This document shows positions 13,123 through 29,309 of a DNA stretch of 64,000 nt, piece after piece. The stretch's first letter is position 1, and every line of letters begins with the position of its first letter. Under the pieces are notes generated by a model, which had not been told where the DNA came from, did no database searches, and saw only the letters and a list, made by a program, of their open reading frames with translations. The position numbers were made by a program, and so were the translations under genes. Origin of the DNA: Chrysomallon squamiferum (lineage: Eukaryota; Mollusca; Gastropoda; Neomphalida; Peltospiridae); the NCBI GenBank assembly GCA_012295275.1, contig CM022665.1, positions 36,430,933 through 36,494,932 on the forward strand, given 5' to 3'.

Positions 13123-14228
13123 GTAGAAGTGTGTTTTCTTATCACATCACTGTTTTTAATTATTAGTCAAACAACAAAACAAACAACAAATATATTTGAT
13201 AACAAACTTTATTAAGATTATTCTACTTTTTATTAAACACAAATGTAATACACCGGATATGAAATTTAAATAATAAACATTTAATTGCAAAGAGACTATT
13301 TCATTTCTGTCTTAAAGCAAGACAACAAAGAGATGCATCCACTATTTTAATGTAAATGTATAGGTTTGTTCATAGCTAAATAATTTCATACTGAATTAAA
13401 CACTGTTCTCAAATGAAAGCTATCTTGTCAAATCAATCAATAAATCCAACCTTAATTATATTTTCTTTAGTATTTAAAGTAGCCAGCGCAAAATATTAAA
13501 AGACTGAGTCACCAGAAATCATTGGTGTTTTTTTTTTTTTTTTTTTTTTTTTTTTGTCTGCATACGTGGATATTACGCAGGTGACTGAAAAAGAAAACCT
13601 TAGAATACATCTGTATTGAAACTTACATTCGTGCGTTCGCATATACACACACAAATACACACGTACACACACACATACATAAAATACCAGTATATACACA
13701 TATAAATATGTAAATTCTGAATATATATTAACTTTAAATCCTAAAAACATATTGTCTATGCATTTCGAAGTAAAGAAATAAATGTAAAAAGAGATATTAT
13801 TAAAGTAATGCTTACCTAAAGTTAAAATATAATGAATAAAATTCTGAGTATTAGGATATCATATTAATCTAATTTGTTTTTTCTTTTTCTTTTTTTAAGA
13901 AGATAGTAAAATAGAATATATATATATATATATACATACATACATACATACATATACATATAGATATATAATACTTGTGGAAATAGTATAAGGTAATATT
14001 TTACAAAAAGGCAGGCTACCCTTAAAATCTAATTAGGTTGTCTTTTGCTAATTTGTTCAGAAAATCTATATTTTAATTATAATTTTTATTTTATTTATTT
14101 ATTTATTTTATTTTTATTTTATTTTTATTTTGTTTTAGTGTAGTTTTTTTCTAAAAATGTTATTATTTATATTTTTTGGTGAGAATATTAGCTTATAATC
14201 GTCCTTCAAATGTTTTTATTTATTTATT

Positions 14229-14297
14229 TGTTTGTTTGTTTGTTTGTTTGTTTGTTTGTTTGTTTGTTTGTTTGGTTGTTTGTTTATTTGTTTGTTT
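14229..14297 (+). repeat. (TTTG)n microsatellite
   Basis: Tetranucleotide TTTG array with a few TTTA and GGTT variants. It sits about 140 bp downstream of the stop codon of the minus-strand RS-repeat gene. On that strand it reads CAAA and could lie in its 3' untranslated region. Confidence 0.85.
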
Positions 14298-14436
14298 ATT
14301 TATTTTTTAGCGAAAGAAAGAAAAAGCATATGTACAAACTCTCCACTTAAAATACCATTAAACAAACTTCATTCACTATATTTATCATAATGATGTATAA
14401 GAAACAACGTTATAGTTTATAGTCTTAACAAATAGT

Positions 14437-16029
14437 TTATGCGATTGTACAGTAACCGAAAGATGTTGATGGGGCTGGTTTCCTTGCGTCGACTGTGGGA
14501 GATCTGAGCCGCGAGGAGTTGCATCTGTCTGTCAGATAACGCCTTGTCTCCATATTCTTCTTCGTGTTTCTGCTGGGCAGAGCAACGTTTTGACACGAGG
14601 CAGAAACAAGTTCTTCCATCGGGAAATGCTTTCCGTGAATGTCGTACCGGTGCTTAGCGCAATGGTGGAAACGATTGTGGTAGTTACGTCTGTATTTATC
14701 TCTTCTGCAGACTGGATTTCTTCTATACATCGTCTTCTGACTTAACGTGGACGAATTTGATGAATCAGATGAAAAGGCAGAAGCTGCTGGAATCACCGAA
14801 GGAGAAAATGTCACTTTGTGGATACCACTAGTACTGGGTATTTCATTGTCTTGGACAATGCGCACTTTTTTCCCGTTGCTGAGTGATGAGTGTCTGCTAA
14901 TCGGAGATATGGTATTTCTGCATCGTTTCGGAGAGCCACTCTGTTCAACATCGGTGATCCAGGCCTCTATGATCTTTCTTTTTTCCGATGCGTTAACTTT
15001 TCCTGGATAACCTAGTGCTTTTACTGTATCTGCGGTGAGCAAGCTACTGTACTTCGCATTATTATTAGGAGAGGAAATCTTTCGTCCACTGGAAGACTTA
15101 GAGCACGGTGACACTGGAATATTAGACGCTTCCGTTTTTATTGATCTGGACTTCCGCGATCCTGTAGTTCTCGATCTCTGTGGTGAGAGAGATGCTGATC
15201 TTTGCCGTAAGCAAGATCCTGATCTATGTGGTGAGTGCGAAGCTGATTTTTGCCGTGAGCGAGAAGCTGATCTTTGCCGTGAGCGAGAAGCTGATCTGTG
15301 CCGTGAGCGAGAAGCTGATCTCTGTGGTGAGCATTGCGCTGCGTGTGATTCTGATCTTTGCGCTGCGTGTGATTCTGATCTTTGCGGCGAGCGTGATTCT
15401 GATCTTTGTGCTGCGTGTGATTCTGATCTTTGCACTGAATGTGATTCTGATCTTTGCACTGAGTGTGATTCTGATCTTTGCACTGAGTGTGATTCTGATC
15501 TTTGCGCTGAGCGTGATTCTGATCTATGCGGTGAACGTGACTCTGACCTTTGTGATGTTGCAGATGTGGCCTTGTGTGCATCTGTCACTTCGGTATCCTC
15601 TCCGTCTTTCGGTGTCTTCCGTCGTCGTTTTGCGGCCTTTGTGAGCAACGCGAAAGGATGCGTCAGGCTGGGTTTGTATGTCACAAAGAGCCTGTTACGT
15701 GACGCCGACGTGGACACCTCGATAGGGTTTAACGCCAGTGAACGCATACGACCACTCAGACGCGTATGTCTGTTCACGTTCTTGTTTCTTTGACGCATCG
15801 ATGTCTTGAGAGCTCGTTTTGTACCATGACGAATCTGCCGTCTTTTTCGATTTTTAGACGCATTTTTCAGTTTTGTGGAAAAATTCACTTTTTTGCGCTT
15901 TCCTGTCACCCGTCTTTTTTTCAAAGAACGATGTTTTGAAACTGGAGCTAAGCTTGTTGTAGATGATGACAATGAGGAACTACAGGACTGATAACTATAC
16001 ATCAGTTTTTCAAACAACGCGCAAGTCAT
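14437..16029 (-). CDS. Intronless basic Arg/Ser-repeat protein (main frame, 530 codons)
   Basis: This is a single uninterrupted frame of 530 codons, far longer than chance in AT-rich DNA, and GC-richer than its surroundings. The N-terminal 150 residues are strongly basic, with many KR clusters that look like nuclear localisation signals. Residues 160-286 hold about 15 octapeptides of the form Q/H-R-S-E/A-S-R/H-S/A-x. Residues 325-365 form a non-repetitive, probably helical segment containing 'LLTADTVKALGYPG', and the C-terminus is rich in His, Arg and Ser. The ATG at 16,029 is probably not the true start. An in-frame continuation upstream encodes the second half of a helix-hairpin-helix motif whose first half is in another frame (see 16,026-16,205). 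I infer a nuclear, DNA- or RNA-associated protein. A chromatin protein of sperm or an RS-type RNA-binding factor are possible readings. I recognise no named family. Confidence 0.72.
   Translation of the reverse strand: MTCALFEKLMYSYQSCSSSLSSSTTSLAPVSKHRSLKKRRVTGKRKKVNFSTKLKNASKNRKRRQIRHGTKRALKTSMRQRNKNVNRHTRLSGRMRSLALNPIEVSTSASRNRLFVTYKPSLTHPFALLTKAAKRRRKTPKDGEDTEVTDAHKATSATSQRSESRSPHRSESRSAQRSESHSVQRSESHSVQRSESHSVQRSESHAAQRSESRSPQRSESHAAQRSESHAAQCSPQRSASRSRHRSASRSRQRSASRSRQKSASHSPHRSGSCLRQRSASLSPQRSRTTGSRKSRSIKTEASNIPVSPCSKSSSGRKISSPNNNAKYSSLLTADTVKALGYPGKVNASEKRKIIEAWITDVEQSGSPKRCRNTISPISRHSSLSNGKKVRIVQDNEIPSTSGIHKVTFSPSVIPAASAFSSDSSNSSTLSQKTMYRRNPVCRRDKYRRNYHNRFHHCAKHRYDIHGKHFPMEELVSASCQNVALPSRNTKKNMETRRYLTDRCNSSRLRSPTVDARKPAPSTSFGYCTIA
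15172..15552 (-). repeat. 24-bp coding tandem repeat (RS octapeptides)
   Basis: The coding repeat of the RS gene has a 24-bp period. Early units are mostly QRSESHSV, QRSESHAA or QRSESRSP. Later units are QRSASRSR, HRSASRSR and QKSASHSP. A half unit (QCSP) separates the two groups, suggesting two successive rounds of expansion. All three plus-strand frames also stay open for long distances here, which creates spurious antisense ORFs. Confidence 0.85.
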
Positions 16030-16205
16030 GCCGTCAATTTTCCACAGTTCGTCCAGGTGCTTAATGGGGGACGAGATTTTCGTTTACGCTTATAAGCGAC
16101 TATTTTTCTGGCAATGTCAATTGGAAGGCCAGTTTTAGTGGTTAAAGTCCGAACAGTACATTTGTTTATGTCCTGAAGTCGTTTTTTTTTCTTTTTCACA
16201 TTCAT
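16026..16205 (-). CDS. Frameshifted 5' part of the same gene: helix-hairpin-helix N-terminus
   Basis: A 59-codon frame starts at ATG 16,205 (Lys-rich start, MNVKKKKKRL) and ends at TGA 16,026-16,028, overlapping the main frame. It encodes 'INKCTVRTLTTKTGLP' and 'IARKIVAYKRKRK', which fit the first helix-hairpin-helix half of the ComEA/HHH_3 type (hxINxAxxxxLxxLxGhxxxhAxxIhxYR). The expected second half, 'IKHLDELWKIDGMT' then 'LFEKLM', lies directly downstream but in the frame of the 530-codon ORF. The switch falls at the C5 run 16,066-16,070; one additional C would join the frames. This is therefore a homopolymer sequencing error, an allele, or a genuine disabling mutation. The domain assignment is by motif reading, not by search. 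Confidence 0.65.
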   Translation of the reverse strand: MNVKKKKKRLQDINKCTVRTLTTKTGLPIDIARKIVAYKRKRKSRPPLSTWTNCGKLTA

Positions 16206-16308
16206 TATTTCACAGCAAACCGATCCCGTTAGAATTTAAACCTTTTCATCATGTACCCCAATTGGATGCTGGACAAACGGTCATGCGTCATAAGTCTTTA
16301 AAAAATGA

Positions 16309-16316
16309 TGACGTCA
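16309..16316. promoter_or_regulatory. Perfect CRE palindrome upstream of the RS/HHH gene
   Basis: The sequence is TGACGTCA, the full CREB/CREM/ATF site, about 104 bp 5' of the proposed ATG at 16,205. A related element (TGCGTCA) lies at 16,284-16,290. No TATA box is obvious. The position suits a promoter-proximal CRE, but one 8-bp match is weak evidence of function. Confidence 0.4.
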
Positions 16317-16335
16317 TAGGACTTTAACGTTCGAA

Positions 16336-16385
<50 letters not shown>

Positions 16386-17086
16386 TATTATTATTAGTTT
16401 ATTTAATGTATTTATTTATTTATTTTGTATTATTTATATATTTATTTATTTATTTTGTATTACTTATTTATTTATTTATTTATTAACCTTGTTTCAAAAA
16501 TCAGTTACTGAAAGTAACTCTGGAAATATGGAGTGATTTTCCATAAGTCAGATTAAAGCAAAATTAACTATGCTAAAATTAAAACAAATATATTAAAATA
16601 TTTTATAATCTTTCATGTGTTTATGTGATTCTTTTATTATTATTACTAGTAGTAGTAGTAGTAGTAGTTAATGTTGTTGTAGTAGTATCACCATCATCAT
16701 CATTATATTAATTAATTAATTAATTAATTTATTGTTTATAAGAAGTATATCATGGTTTTTTTTGTTTGGTTTTTTGTTGTTTTTTTTAAATCGAGATACT
16801 GACTGCTAGGTGGTGCATTTGTATCTGTCTATTACCAGATGCTGTGTAGATACATTCGCAAACAAATGAAAAACATAAACATTACACAAACATACGAATA
16901 AACACGCGAACCTGTCTCCGGGCTGAACAAAACTGCTGTTTTATTTTTCAATAAACCAGAATGTGTTGCATGTATTTTTCTACCTAAAATTTGTTGTAAT
17001 ATATGTATAAACTTACAGTGTTTGTGTATGAGTGTATATGTACGTATGTATGTGTGTGTGTGTGTATATATATATATACACACACA

Positions 17087-17123
<37 letters not shown>

Positions 17124-18079
17124 AACAAATATTTCTACCTAGAAGCTGTTGTGTATATATATATGTGGGTATCCATTTGTAGGTATCCACTTGAACATAC
17201 ATACATATACATATATGTATAGATTCTGAATAAAGTATGCTACACATTTACTTCCAATAAATAAATAATATTACACATGTGTTTTGGCGTATAAATAACT
17301 CTTTACCTAAATAAACACAAACCACATTTACTATTTTGTTGGACGAATTGAGTAACTCAAAAATCGTGTTCTCGTGACAGAAACGATACTTGGCATGAAC
17401 ATCGTTCTAATTTTAGAACAGCATGGAACTGAGATCTATGGGATCGATGTGAAGTGAAAATTACTTGTCGGTAGATCAATAAAGTCTCCCGCTCCCTGCC
17501 AACGAGATCTGGTTCCATCATGGCCGCTTGAGCGCGTCCGGTTTCAGACGTCAAAGGAGAGAAGTGGAAGAGGTAAAACAATGGATTCCAATCAGAAATA
17601 AATGTGTGCTTTAATCTTTGATGTATGGTTAACGTTTTCAGTGCAAAGAAAAATCAAAAACATAAACAAGGTAAGGTTTGGATATTTATCTTTTAAGTAC
17701 CTTTTCTTTTTCGGTTCCCACTACGATGTAACCCAAACTGCTTCATTTTAAAAAATGAAAAAAAAAAAAAAAAAAAAAAAAAAGGTTTTATATATTGATG
17801 TTTGTTATTGATGTTTTTTGTACAAAACAAAACTAATCTACAGAAATGTAACTGAGTCAATGGACTTCAAACTACCATACAGTTAAAACATGTCTCCAAG
17901 AGTATACTGTAAACATTGTGATTCCACGACTGTAAATCGTTTATCGATCGCAAAGGAGAATTGATGAAAATAAAAGCAGCTGAAGAAAGGATTCTCATAG
18001 ACACATTTTCACTGAAGATATTGAAGTATACCTTCTGCTGTATATATATATATATATATATATGTGTGAAAGGATGTTA

Positions 18080-18760
18080 CAAGAACTGATTTGTGAAAAC
18101 TGGATTTCAACCATATATTACAATTATATTTCTGAATAGAACGTAACAGAAAATTGTTATTCCATGTCATTGATATATTTCTGAAATAACGTATCTAGAT
18201 ACGCGAATTTCTAGTCATAGAATAGGTATTTTGGTATGAAAGTAACTCTAAACGATTTCCAGTCATTTAATTTAGAATTTTAATTTAATTTCTGAGTAAA
18301 TATTGCTACAAAAGAATTCTCTAAACAGAATTTCTTCTGCTTTACCTTAAATATATTTCATAATGAACGTTCTTATATATATCAGATATATATCTAAATA
18401 AATATTACTAGGATAAATGTGTAAAAATTAACTGAGTTTTGATAACCTGTATATTTAATTATTAGATATAATACATGCATCTCTCACTCTAGAAACTGAA
18501 TAAAGAACTGATTTCTGGAAATTTATGTTTGAATTAAGTTAAGATAAAATGACATTAGAAGGATTTCTAGAAAATAAAATTAATGTCTTAATCATTATCA
18601 CAGTTTTAAATGAAGGTACATTCGATTAATTTGTAGAAACCGAAATTCTACTTTGTATGCAAATCTGTGCGAGCGTGTATGTGTGTTTGCGTGTATGAGT
18701 GTATATCTGAACGAGAATTGATTTCTACAAATTAAGTTTCGACTTTGTATGAAGAGGAAC
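18080..18760 (+). repeat. Degenerate repeat family ('gaactgatttct...' units)
   Basis: Related segments recur, for example 'aagaactgatttgtgaaaac' at about 18,081, 'aaagaactgatttctgga' at about 18,502 and 'gagaattgatttctacaaa' at about 18,712. Several are followed by a stretch like 'gaaattctactttgtatg'. Spacing is irregular and divergence is high, so this is an eroded tandem array or several copies of one short element. Unit boundaries are uncertain. Confidence 0.4.
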
Positions 18761-18769
18761 ATCATCCAG

Positions 18770-18930
18770 CCGTAATGACGTTGTTTAAACCACTGTTAAC
18801 GTCGACACTTGAGCTTCCGTGGACGTTGTCTTGTAATGAATGTTGATGTTACACTTCAACCTGCGGCGACAAGGCACGAGCTGAATTACCTATTACATTC
18901 TGCTTTAATTAACTGGCAGTTAATCACTTT
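18770..18930. other. Complex non-repetitive island with homeodomain-like sites
   Basis: A 160-bp block less AT-rich than its flanks, ending in closely spaced TTAATTAAC and AGTTAATCA motifs, which are typical cores for homeodomain proteins. No coding frame with recognisable features. Candidate regulatory element only. Confidence 0.25.
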
Positions 18931-21061
18931 ATGGATCCTAATGATTTTTGCTTTGGTCATTTTCCGCAAAGTCAAGTATGTTTTAAATCTTGTTTTAGTA
19001 CTGGAGTGAAAAAGGTAGATTATAATTAGTAGTAGTAGTAGTAGCAGTAGTAGTAGTAGTAATAGAGGCCTAATTTTGAAACAGGTACTGAAATATGGCG
19101 GTTCTTTTTATACCACTTCATTTACTTACGTAATTATATAAGTTGCCGGTTGGCTGTGTGTGCATGTGTGTGTGTTTTTTGCGAGTATGTGTGTCTGTCA
19201 GTCTGTTTGTACAAGGTTTCCTTTGTCATGCCAGAATTAATCAAAATTAAATGAGGTCTCGGCTATCCCAAGTATCTAAGCTAACAGACAAAGGAAACTA
19301 TAAATGAAGCCAAAGAAGGGTACTTGAGTCAAAAAAGAAAACACAAATCTGATTATCAATGACAATGTTCTTTCCTCGGTAGCATAAGAATACAAAAAAT
19401 ATGTTTGGATAGCTGTTTCTTTATACTTACGTCAGCGAGGAAACAACAAAGTTGGCACTGACAAAATGTTATCAAGGCATACCAGAGAAAAATGCAGCGG
19501 AAAACTGCTTTTGTTAAAGTCTGGGTCTAAACTGCATGTTTAGAGTTTTATTAACATCAGTACACAGACAAGCGAGCTACTCGAATCTTCATGTTCTACA
19601 ATAAAACGTTTCATCTTATTAACACAGAATTTCAAAACTCGCGATCGATGTTAACTTTATTCTGTATTTGAAATCCATATACTAATTTAATTTCTGTGTA
19701 GACCTTTTAAAGTTCACTATAAAAGGAGCTTAAATTACTTGTACACACAAACGATGCTGTACTGACTGACATTATCAAAGATAGGCGATTTGCAGTTTGC
19801 ACCTGAGTGCGTGTGTTTGACTATTTGAAATTCCAGCGAGACTGTTTTACAAAAGATCGTCTTTCCTAAGACGCCTATATATAAATTTTTTGCTGCATTC
19901 TGACGAGCAGTGGTGGTCTGAGTATAAAATTTCTGTGTGGAAAATTAACAGGAAATTTAAAAGGGCACATGCAGCAGGATCCCAAACGACTCTTTAATTG
20001 CAAAACATAGACAAGGGAATCAAATAAAAGCAAAAGTTTAAAGCTGTAATTAAATATTGTCAGAATCTATACCATATTTTTTTGTTCGTCATTTTAAAGT
20101 GAAGTAGCGTTACTTTGGGGCACACTGGGAAATGGGAAATTTCCTGGGATCCCGATGGGCCAGTTCGCCCCTGCCAATGAGCGTAGCCTTCTCATTTCCG
20201 ATTTCTTTTCAAATGACTTCGCGTACTGAAAATAATTTTTAATTTAAACATGTGTCATATTACAGGATGAAGACAAACACATTTAATTTTATTTTTTACG
20301 TATTGGTATTTTATATAAGTCTTCAGTAACAAATCTCAAACACAAAAGCAGAGTACGTTTATCTTCTAAATGATTCTCCTGTGTAATTTCGCGTAATCCT
20401 TTTGTTTGATAAAAGGAAAATATTTTTTCTCTTTTCGATAATATAAATTAAAAGTGTATAACGGCTGACATCCGGATATTAGTTTTATCACAGCCGCAGT
20501 CAAATTTACGTCCTTGAATCATTATCACTGACAGATGTTGAAGCTTGTGACAGAAGAAGTTATATTACGAGGGAAGTAAACTTAATGACATGACGGTTCA
20601 TTAATTGTCTTTCAGTTTCTGACCGTCAGCTTTATTAGAGAGATTATATATAATTATGGAAATCTGGAAACAAAATCTGAGAAACTAATACCAAGTTTAT
20701 AAAACTTCAACGAGAAATTAACAGTATACATGAAGGAAATCAAATAATATAAAATTATGTAGTGTTTAACTGATATTTAACAGCGCTGTGACACTAATTT
20801 ATTGTTAAAGTGTTCCAGCTGTATTGTTAGTTCTATCTAGACTCCATCAGGAAATTGTTTAATCACAAACGTGTTGATAAACCACTTGTTGGACAGGGCT
20901 TTGTAAATGTGGAGTGACATTTTGTTCCGCTCTAACAGACAGTTAAGTAAAAAGTTTTCGTTGGCCCGGGATTTCTGTGAGAACAGATGGAGTGTTAATC
21001 AAAAGACCACGATTAATTTATATACAAGCTTGGCATATGCTTTTCTGTCTATGGGTAGGAG

Positions 21062-21072
21062 TATATAAAAGG
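21062..21072 (+). promoter_or_regulatory. Consensus TATA box, unassigned
   Basis: The sequence TATATAAAAGG is an ideal TATA element. The nearest supported coding start on this strand is 980 bp downstream (22,043), so it would require a long or spliced 5' untranslated region. It may also be a chance match in AT-rich DNA. Confidence 0.25.
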
Positions 21073-21662
21073 ATCCCTTACTGCTAACTGGTGGATTGGC
21101 GAAAGCAGTTTGCCTATTCATCTTGGCATAAAAGAAACGTTTGATTTATGTCTAACATTAGTTTACATTAATTACACATTAATTCTTACAATTCTTTATA
21201 ATTACTGCCCTAAATTAACAAGACTTTGTGTGTTTATGTGTGTAAATAATTATGTGTGTTTATGTGCGTGTTTGTATGTGTGTTTATGTATGTGTGTGTG
21301 TGTATGTTGTAAAACGGAAGTAATATTTCTGTTCAGTATGGTTTGACTGTACGTTTATTTAATTAGAAATTTCCCGCGGCCATTATTACGTATCAGCAAG
21401 GCAAGAAAGCTGCTAGGGCATAACCAAACAAAATTACAGTAAGAAAAAAGTTCAGCGTATAGTTCTATTTTCAGAATCTTCACCGCTCGCTCAGCAGTTG
21501 AAAGAGTTCGATCTCAAATCACAGATGGCCTGATAACATTCTTCCGCGAGAAGGCGCAAGCAGTATTCGTCGACAAGTAATGAGAGAAGATGTAGCAGAC
21601 GACAGTTCAAACGGTTGTCAGTTTTCAGCGCAGCTTTATATGGGAGAAAGAAGATCTAGTAA

Positions 21663-21673
21663 TATATAAAAAG
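21663..21673 (+). promoter_or_regulatory. Candidate TATA box of the TMEM196-like gene
   Basis: TATATAAAAAG is followed by a GC-rich 'gcggcg' block. It lies 370 bp upstream of the ATG at 22,043 in a non-repetitive stretch, compatible with a transcription start near 21,690-21,700 and an unspliced leader of about 350 nt. No initiator or other element was confirmed. Confidence 0.4.
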
Positions 21674-22042
21674 CGGCGTGGATTGAAGAAGATGAAATCA
21701 GAGCAAAGAAACATTACCTTATTTTCAAACAGTTAAAAAGTGTTTGTTTTTTTAAATTTTTCCTGAGTATATGTGTTCGTAGAACAAACAGCGTTTAAAG
21801 TGAATTTGTTCAACATTACAAAACTGGTAACATTTTTCTGAGTGTTAATCAAAACTGAACGTCTCATTCGAAGAATTTGTTTTTGCAACTCAAAAGACGA
21901 ACAAAGATTGCTATTTCATAAAAAAAATTTAAAAAAATAAAAAAACACCAAATTTGTTTTGCAACCCCACCAAATAAACAAAATCAGTTAAAAAAATAAA
22001 CAACTTGTATACACTTTGGTGTTTGGATAAAACACACACATA

Positions 22043-26512
<4,470 letters not shown>

Positions 26513-26791
26513 ATCGTTTTCTATTAATTTGAAAACGATTTCCTAATCTTACCTTGCTTCACCTGGACATCACCACCTCGTCTCTTCCTGGCTTCAGTGT
26601 ACTCCTCGCTTTAAATATAAATATATATATATATATAAATATATATTTATATACGTCACCTACCTGCTTTGACTGTCACCTTCTCCAACCAAAGTAGAAG
26701 CTTCAGAAAGACCTAAGGTCAGCCACCAGAAGTCGCTAGCGTAGAGAATTATTTTTAATTGAACATTCAAGTTTTGTTGTTTGCTATTTAG

Positions 26792-27103
26792 GATTTTGAT
26801 GCCAATGTGGACAACACAGCAGATGACGACGATCTCGTTGTCGACGACGACTGCATCGACTTAGATGTATTGACACCACGCACTGCTGAAAGAACTCAGA
26901 ACCAAAGACCACCGTTAAAAGTTGAAGATTTCATTCGGGCGAGGGAAGACTCTGATCGTACGCAAAAAGTTTCAGATTCCGAAGATTTTGTCTCCGATAC
27001 ATCCAAAGCTATCGATACGATTACATCGGGTTTAATAAGCGATTTCAAATACCATGTAGATTTTAATGTTTTCGATTCAAAATTACCCAATATACAGTCA
27101 TAA
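26792..27103 (+). CDS. Candidate alternative last exon encoding an acidic tail
   Basis: The sequence 'tttgctatttag' forms a good acceptor, followed by 104 codons open to TAA at 27,101. The exon begins in phase 0. A GTACTA donor at 26,441 inside exon 3 of the TMEM196-like gene also ends in phase 0 (after ...MFHVK). Splicing them would replace the last 23 residues with 103 residues and give a 259-residue isoform. The new tail starts DFDANVDN, has a strongly acidic stretch (ADDDDLVVDDD, then DLDVL), and is otherwise Ser/Thr/Asp-rich. The reading frame is non-repetitive. Alternatively it is a chance ORF in the 3' untranslated region. Confidence 0.5.
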   Translation, partial: DFDANVDNTADDDDLVVDDDCIDLDVLTPRTAERTQNQRPPLKVEDFIRAREDSDRTQKVSDSEDFVSDTSKAIDTITSGLISDFKYHVDFNVFDSKLPNIQS

Positions 27104-28262
27104 TGATAACATTTTAGCCGGGTGAAAACTGCTGTTTTTATTTGCTTCCAGCTGACAATATGGAGTGAGAAACTGTTTTAAAAAGTCTATATTAGACTTT
27201 GGCTCTTAGTTCAGTATTTATTAGAGGACCTTTCGATTTGTCTGAATACATTCATTACACGCTATATTCAAAACTATCTGAAAATAATTGTAAAGGAAAG
27301 ATGTTTTCTGTAGCAATTACTACGATTTTCTCTTTTACGTACACTCACACACATTTCTAAACTCAGTGACTTAAAGTTTACATTTCTGTAGCAGAGAACT
27401 TAAACTAGATGTAACATTTGTTAAAATAATGTCGGTAAGTGTGATTATGTAGAGTGAAATAGGAATACACTTTTGCTGTTGAAAAAATAGAGAAAAAAAA
27501 ACCTATGTTTTGACTTTTGTTTTAAACCATATTTGTTGGTTTGATAAACAACAACAACAACAACAACATATAATAATAATAATAACAATAATACTGCAGC
27601 AGCAATAGCAGCATCAACAGTTGTAACTGAAATAACAAAAACAACAACAACAGCGCAGCAGAAGCAGAAGCAGTAGTAGTAGTATTGGTGGTGGTGGTGG
27701 TGGTGGTAATGGTAGTAGTAGTAGCTTCAGCAGCGCTAGCAATAATAGTAGTACCATGACAGTAAAACATTTAGCTTAACCTCTATAGTTCAGTTACACT
27801 AAAAAACTGAATAAAATAGGATTTAATTTAACTGAAACAATAAAAAGATGCTAACACAGCTTCGACATTTTTCAGGGTTTTGATTAACATAAACATACTG
27901 CGTTGAAAAATGATTAAGCTAATGAATATTATTTAAAATAAATGATAGCTTTTAGGTCTGAACAATTTTTAATATTTACAAAGTTTATATCTGTATTGAT
28001 TCAAAAAGAAATTCTTTAGTTTAGTGTTAATGGTATTGATTTTTAAATTACCCTTTTCATAAGTATTTATTTATTTATTTATTTATTTAAATAAATAATA
28101 ATAATAAAAACAATAAAATAAAACAAAATCACTGCTATTTATAGACTAATTTTATTTTTGGACAAAAAATGGGCATGCGCATAGAATTTTATTTAATAGT
28201 GGTACTTTGAAAAAAAAAAAAAACAGTATTATGTAGCAGCAACAACAATAACTACAACAACA

Positions 28263-28325
<63 letters not shown>

Positions 28326-28524
28326 GTAGCAGTAAAATGAATGACTGTCTTTATATATCGGCTTTAGTTTTGTTGCATAAAACTGACGTGATTAAGATGT
28401 CACCATTGATGGTTTAAACACGTTTGTCGTGTTATTTTAATCAAGAAGCGTGAACTATCTTCCCAGACAGAGAAACAGTCAGACAGAGAGACAGACAGAG
28501 AGAGAGAGATGGATAGACAGATAT

Positions 28525-28632
<108 letters not shown>

Positions 28633-29089
28633 TACAAATTACACCACTGAAATATTTTGACTTAATCAATAAACTGGAATTTGCACAGCTAAATATGTTT
28701 TGACCTTCGCTCTCTGACGTCAGAACGTTCTTTGTTAGTGACAAGAACTGGATTCTCAGACACATATGTCACACACTATTTTAATAATGTACGATTTCAG
28801 CAAATTAAAGAATTACTTCAAGGGATGTTGCACAAAATAACTGAAAGAAGAGGAGTAGTTGAAGATTACATTGAGAATATTTGTTTACTTTTGCTTGGTT
28901 TATTTTTGTTTATGTATTTACATTTGCTGATACACATTTTAATGTTGTTATTGTTGTTGTTCTGCTGTTATTGAGTTATTGTTACAGGGTTGTTTTTTAT
29001 TGTTGTTTATAGTGTGGGTTTTTTGGGGGGGTTGATACTTTCAGTTTTTATCTTTTAAAATGTATTTAATATTATTAATTTATTATTTA

Positions 29090-29094
<5 letters not shown>

Positions 29095-29131
<37 letters not shown>

Positions 29132-29252
29132 ACACACACACATATACATATCAATATATACATACATACATACACACCTACATACATACATACATATATA
29201 TATATATACATATACATATATATAGATATGTATACATACAAACATACATACT

Positions 29253-29283
<31 letters not shown>

Positions 29284-29285
29284 TA
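29095..29285. repeat. AT / CA / TACA mixed microsatellite
   Basis: Alternating blocks of AT, CACA and TACATACA units. The AT blocks are self-complementary. The tyrosine/isoleucine/histidine open frame over it is an artefact. Confidence 0.9.
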
Positions 29286-29309
29286 TTTTCTTTATTTATT
29301 TTTATCTTT

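Larger units (their letters stand above)
16330..21660. other. Gene-poor intergenic region
   Basis: No gene can be supported. The region contains an (ATT)n array at about 16,338-16,396, TTTA repeats to 16,490, a mixed TG/TA/CA tract around 17,040-17,220 and a poly(A) tract near 17,758-17,784. It also has a degenerate dispersed repeat at 18,080-18,760 and some complex islands at about 17,480-17,580, 18,770-18,930 and 20,100-20,200. The 20,100-20,200 block includes small palindromes such as 'ggaaatttcc' and 'gggatccc'. Confidence 0.55.

Noticed and set aside
15035-15793. 252-residue plus-strand open frame, rich in Asp, Cys and Leu
   Set aside because: It is the antisense shadow of the RS octapeptide repeat; a 24-bp repeat without stops stays open in several frames. 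The minus-strand frame is longer, extends beyond the repeat and carries plausible motifs.
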